Below are positions 59,401 through 64,000 of a stretch of 64,000 nt of DNA, piece after piece. The notes beneath the pieces were generated by a model, which was not told the DNA's origin, did not search any database, and worked only from the letters and a program-made list of their open reading frames with translations. Source of the stretch: Theristus sp. LFF4_11. Lineage: Eukaryota; Nematoda; Chromadorea; Monhysterida; Xyalidae. The translations under genes were made by a program, and so were the position numbers. The DNA lies in assembly GCA_030248135.1 (NCBI GenBank), contig JASANC010000581.1, forward strand, positions 1 to 64,000, read 5' to 3'. Position 1 is the first letter of the stretch, and every line of letters starts with the position of its first letter.

Positions 59401-62210
59401 TTTCATTTTTCTACACAAATAAAAAAACACAGCGAATTACGGCACAAACACAGACAGACACGCTAAACAGGACAACAATAAAAAGAGCAGGCGAAAAACC
59501 GAATTGCAACGTGAAATTACGGATAGGGGTTTGGCGTTTGCATTGAGTCGCTGCGCCGGTGCCGACAGGGCATAGACAGCGTCTAAGTCTTCGGCGAAAT
59601 CCTAGTCAATCAATCGCACCACTGATTGATATGGACGTGTTGGCAAAAACCACCACAGAACAATTTTAAAAACGCAATAAAGACAGGTAAAGGAAGGCAT
59701 GAAAGAGCAACTTGGATAGAAACTCACTTCGAAAACCGGCCAATTCATGGGCATTTCAGTGCCGTGCTTTTGTGCCCACCATTTCAGATCGGTCTGTGGG
59801 TCGCTCTTGTCGACTGTTTGCCAGTAGTCCTTGTAAATCGCTGTCATCCTGCAGAGAAACGTGTATTGCGCTTGGTGGTTGTTGCTTTCTGAGCAGACTT
59901 GTTGTTCTTGTTCGTTTATTGTGGCCCATCTCGCGTGACCATCCTGTCTATTTCACTGTTGTACATCAAAGCAACATTTGAGGAAATCAGGTAAAATTCA
60001 ATCAATCAAAAATTACCTCGGCTCTTGCGTCAAATCGAGACACTTGTGAATACCGAATAGCATCTCTTTGAAGAATTTCAACCGCTTCAACTCCATCTCT
60101 TGGCATTTTTCGAAAACCTGGTATAAAACTTTAGTCATATATTTTTTTCATTTTTCATGAAAAAAAGTAAAACAACAGCAAGCAAATACAACAACGACGC
60201 ACTGACCATGGTCATGTCCTCCATGTACTTTCCATTGTAGTTGTTCAACTCTTGCAACGCCTTTGCATAGGCATCCTTGGCTTTCTCACGCTCGTCCCGA
60301 CACTTCTCAACCTTCTCAGTCAACTTTTTCAAATGATCAGCGGACACACTTGAGTCGCCTTGCGCGTTCTTATCCTACAAGAATATTCGAAATAAAAAAG
60401 GCATTCGCTAAAACAAACTGTTGTTTGTTCATTGTTTAGCAGGCTGACTGAGAGATTGCATCTGAATTCAAACCCAGAAAAATGTCCAATTTAGTGTGTC
60501 TGTTGAGCTGTGTCTGGGAGCACATCAAAAACACAGTTTTTGTTTTAGATTTGTTCAAGAGACCGCAGTGTCGTTCAGATCACCTGAATGAGAGCAGTAC
60601 GCTCGCTCTTGCATGCCGCATGGTACGTCTTCTTTGCGCGCTCCACATGTGCGTAGTGTTTCGCCCACGGTTTCTGCGCCTGAAATGAATGAGCAACCGT
60701 ACAGTCCGAAAACTTGGTGCACCGATATGCATATTATGCATGCTCGACTAACGCATCTTCAAACCGATCAGTTAGTCGCTAAGAAAGAATGAGAGGAACA
60801 AAGTGGAACTGATGCCCAAACTCGGACGGTATCGGAAACTGCGATCAGTGACTGCAACGACGCACCTTCTTGAATGCGTCCTCGACGTCGCGTGACTCCT
60901 TGAGGCCGGTGAGTGCCCTGTTGTGGTAGTTGTCCTTGTGCCACACCTTGACCGTGTTGTACACCTCCTCCATCAGTCGGTCGCGCACGCGCGTGTGCAC
61001 GTCGGCCATCTTGTCCGCCTCGCGCAGTGCAGCCTTCCACGCGACGCGAGACGTGTTGTAGTCGACGCCTGCAAGTGCTGCTTGGTGATGCTCGCAACTA
61101 GCTGCGCTTTCAATTGCAAATGCGCTCAATGGCGATTGAATCGCTGAACAAGAATCAGCGAACACTAATCAAAAACAAAAAGATTCTTTGTCGTTCGTAA
61201 ACAATAACACTCAAAATTGAAACTGATAAAAAGTTGAGTCTTGAAATGACAGTAATGTTCAACGCTGATAAATAGGTAGAGTGGAGAGCAGAGTTTAGCC
61301 CGTTCATACTGACGCATGCGTATGCGGCACGACACGTCAGGTCTTGTGTTTTAGCACACTACCGTTCACAGCGACGTTTGTATGTACGGCACGGCACATT
61401 AGGTCGCATGCTACCGTTCATGGAAACGTGCATGTGACGTACGCCAGCTTCAGCAAACGTCAGCATGAACAGGCACTTAACGAGTGTAAGCGGTTTCCCA
61501 GTGTACGAATAGATCGAGCAGCGTTCAACAGAGACGAGTTGAGTTGAAATGCGCGTGGTCGCTGCTGGCGCGCACCGCACCCTAGACACACCCTTGTCAA
61601 TGGTGTCCGCCCAGCGACGTGACCAATGCTTGAGCTGCTGCGCGTAGGCGGCCTCAATGCTGCCGCGCTCCTTGATCATCTGCATCAACTGCGCACACCA
61701 GTGCAGCCCATCGTCCACGCGACGCACCGTACGTCGGTAACTGCCACACTCCCAGAATGAGTCGCACGCAGCGAGCGGCTGTGCTTGGATGCTCTGGTGA
61801 TCGCCGGAGCCTGCGAAACGTTGCACACAACATCACAATGAAACTGGAACATTTGCCACAAATAACATCATCATCACCAAGAATCTCATTAAGAAAACGG
61901 GACAATGGCCAAGAATCTCCAAAACTAGACCAAGAAGGCAAATAACATGAGAGCATCGGCGCACCGTTCATGCTGACCGTGGCGTCGTGTTCAGCGTTGA
62001 CGGTCATCACAATCGCCTCATGCAGTAAACTGTGCGGCTCCGGTTCACTCGACGACGACGTTGACAGTGAACAACTGCTCGCACGCGCTCTGCCCGCTCG
62101 TTTGTTGCCGTGCTGCTCTGCTCGACGCTCGCTGTTGCAGTCGCTGCTCGTTTTACTGTGCTTATTATTGTTGTCCGCGTCCGCCACTGCACTCGTCTCT
62201 GCTGCGTTGT
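56413..62210 (-). CDS. PACSIN/syndapin, F-BAR and SH3 protein (518 aa from the chosen ATG)
   Basis: Membrane-bending adaptor linking endocytosis to dynamin and actin regulators. Minus-strand exons: 62210-61965 (ATG at 62007), 61810-61592, 61068-60866, 60679-60584, 60374-60207, 60117-60017, 59848-59728, 59060-58897, 58578-58457, 57148-56936, 56519-56413; all phases fit. The F-BAR domain (about residues 25-310) shows CDSFWECGSYRRTVRRVDDG, GSIEAAYAQQLKHWSRRW, FKKAQKPWAKHY, AKKTYHAACKSE, YMEDMTMVFEKCQEMELKRL and MPMNWPVFE. A Ser/Thr/Pro-rich linker follows. The SH3 domain (about 464-518) has VRALYDYAAQEEDELSLTKG and then DQGWCTG and GLYPANYAAPI. No NPF motif is present in the linker. Exon 1 stays open upstream of the chosen ATG, so a longer N-terminus is possible. 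A fold-back transposon occupies the intron between 57148 and 58457. Confidence 0.92.
57267..58187. mobile_element. fold-back/MULE-like element with inverted arrays of a 15-bp GGCCGGAAATG unit
   Basis: The left array (57284-57446) is about ten units of TTTCCGGCCCACYCA or TTACCGGCCCA. The right array (58012-58172) is the inverse (GGGCCGGAAATGAGT). The inner edges are a near-perfect inverted match (CCGGCCCAGCCCAATAAT). The flanks share CTTTAGACAG at 57257-57266 and 58188-58197, compatible with the 9-bp duplications of Mutator-like elements. The outermost bases are not clearly inverted. It lies in a PACSIN intron. Confidence 0.72.
61298..61476. mobile_element. small MITE (179 bp) in PACSIN intron, TTA target
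   Basis: GCCCGTTCATACTGACGC on the left and the inverse GTCAGCATGAACAGGC on the right. TTA flanks both sides (61295-61297, 61477-61479). The interior shares GGCACGACACGTCAGGTC and CTACCGTTCA with 46513-46705. PIF/Harbinger-like by target size. Confidence 0.7.
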
Positions 62211-64000
62211 CTGAAACATCAAAATGCAACTGGGAAAAAATCGAAAATAAGCTTGTGCTGCGAAGCGACACGAATCAGTCATGAATCACGCGAGATTCAG
62301 TTTCATTTTGTTTTTGCAGCTGTTTCATCCCGTCCCGCTATCATTGCTAATCACATAGTAACGCTCAGAGAAAAGCAAACGCAAACGCATTTCACAGTGA
62401 GTGTTTTTTTTTCGGAGAAGGGGCGGCGAGCAGACGCACGAAAAATTCAAATGAAAAAGTGTCTGTTTGCTTTTCAAGTTCCATACTGTAAAGTATGTTT
62501 GCAAACTGAAACGGCATGTTGGTGAACAATGTAGTTAGACATGGAACTATTCACGATAACTGAAACACGATAGTTGAATATCACGTGTTATCTATCATGA
62601 GCAGTAAGCGGTGGCTGTGTGGTGTGGCTCATATATAACGTGTCGCTCAGTATTTCTCCGATAAAGTTTATGTTTTATCACAAAACCCGACTTTTATAAA
62701 GGGCGCAAAAAACGCACGAAGGCAACAACACTAAAAAAACAACCCAATTTTTTTTTACCGCCCGGGGGGGGTGGGAGGGGTTTGTTTCACCGAAACGGCT
62801 CGGTTTTTTTTGCGGGGAAGTGTGGGTTTTTTTTGTTGTCTCCAAGCGAAATAAAAAAATTAATTTATGAAAAATAAAACTTCCACAAAAAAGTTTGTTG
62901 GGTGTTTCTTTGCTAGAAAAGAAGGGAAGAAGGAATCAAATTGATTGGGTTGGTTCAAGGGGGGGGGGGGTGGGGGGTGAGGTTGTGGTGGGGGGAAAAG
63001 GAGAGAAGTTGTGGGTTGAAGTAGTGTTGATTTGTGTGTTGTTTTTTGTTTTTTTTTTCTAGCACTTTGACGTGATGAGCTAGCACGGAAAACGCACTAC
63101 ACATATGCAGCAACGGGAAGTTGCAACAATAACAACTGTATAAGACTGCACGTTACAATGCAACGACTGCGATGATCAAGTTCAAAGTCGCAATCACTGA
63201 ATTTTTGAGCAGTTGAATGACAATGGGTCGCCTTTTGTTGAACAGTTTACGCAGGCAGTCACGGAAACGTTTCTTTTGACAAACCACAACGCAATCAGTC
63301 CCGATTTTTTATTGGTACAAACGCCTTAACACCTGTTCACTGATGAATAGGGGTGATACTCAGCAACAAAGTCAGACGGCCGGGCTGAGCACAACGACGA
63401 ATGCACTCAACGTCTCAAAGCGTTTTCTCAGCCAAGTGCGGCACACTTCAGTGATAATCACGGATGCAACAGACGATGAATCACAAATATACCGGTGACT
63501 GTGATGTTCGCAAGTTTCTGAGAAAGACTCGATTTCTCAAGGCAGACCGATAGAAAACGGTGTGCTGGTGGGTGCGTGCAGTATAACGTCTGAACTGACA
63601 ACAACTGCATCACAATCATCAATGAGAAACAAACGCAAATAAAGGATAGAGACGATGACAGAGGTAGATGTAGCACGCATGTTCGATTCACGGTCAAAGT
63701 TGTTGCACGACCACAGGGGATGTCACCACCACCACAACTTTTTGTTTCGTCGATGCTGTCGAAGTAATTCTAAAACTACAGCAAAAACATTCTGCGACGA
63801 AGAATGCTCAGAAGACTCGTTTCTGGTATGAACATTGTTTTTCTATACATTTCACTCAAGCTTCCAGTTTTTACAACAATATCCTTTGAGTTCCATGCAA
63901 CTCTGCTAATATGCACGACGCTGTACGACAGCCACCCTGTACATCAATCCACGCCAAGTACAACAACCAACGGCAAACACACGCGCACACACTCCGATTA
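62211..64000. other. region 5' of PACSIN, with G/T-rich low-complexity tract
   Basis: Should hold the PACSIN promoter and 5' exon(s). Bases 62755-63060 are low-complexity G/T-rich sequence (runs of 7-11 G, runs of T) without transposon ends. No other gene is supported to the window end. Confidence 0.45.

Overview
The window is nuclear DNA from an animal. The genes are split into many short exons (about 30-340 bp) by mostly GT-AG introns that usually end in a pyrimidine-rich stretch plus CAG. Their products are recognisable metazoan families, and the intergenic DNA and introns are full of small DNA transposons. Short introns ending in TTTCAG/TTGCAG suit an ecdysozoan, possibly a nematode, but nothing here fixes the phylum. 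There is no operon structure, no rRNA or tRNA that I can support, and no CRISPR array.

Layout. (1) 826-7127, minus: complete 13-exon TOM70 mitochondrial import receptor gene, with transposons in introns and just upstream of the start codon. (2) 7168-14060: transposon island. It holds nested hAT-like non-autonomous elements, many with long runs of G, a mariner-type element with long inverted repeats, a fold-back-like element and a tandem palindromic repeat. (3) 14793-18085 minus and 20063-28775 plus: two ABCG half-transporter genes, head to head about 2 kb apart, the ABCG5/ABCG8 arrangement. The plus-strand partner has a heavily degenerate ATPase domain. (4) 29332-31660 minus: class-A peptide-receptor-like GPCR (first exon not found). 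(5) 34780-38940: second nested transposon island. (6) 39275-42840 plus: GH20 hexosaminidase D. (7) 44267-46393 plus: JMJD8-like secretory-pathway JmjC protein. (8) 47357-51339 minus: small coiled-coil gene of unknown family. (9) 56413-62210 minus: PACSIN/syndapin (F-BAR plus SH3).

Exon joins were chosen so that every splice phase agrees and the summed coding length is a multiple of three. This worked for TOM70 (604 aa), ABCG5-like (752 aa), ABCG8-like (887 aa), HEXD (493 aa), JMJD8 (270 aa), the coiled-coil gene (126 aa) and PACSIN (518 aa from the chosen start). Several exons come only from reading splice sites and family motifs: TOM70 exons 1-2, the 5' exons of both ABCG genes and GPCR TM2.

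The genes are functionally unrelated except the ABCG pair, which probably makes an obligate heterodimer. Most striking are that divergent pair with unusual nucleotide-binding motifs, and the set of hAT-like elements with exact 8-bp target duplications and G runs that could fold into quadruplexes.
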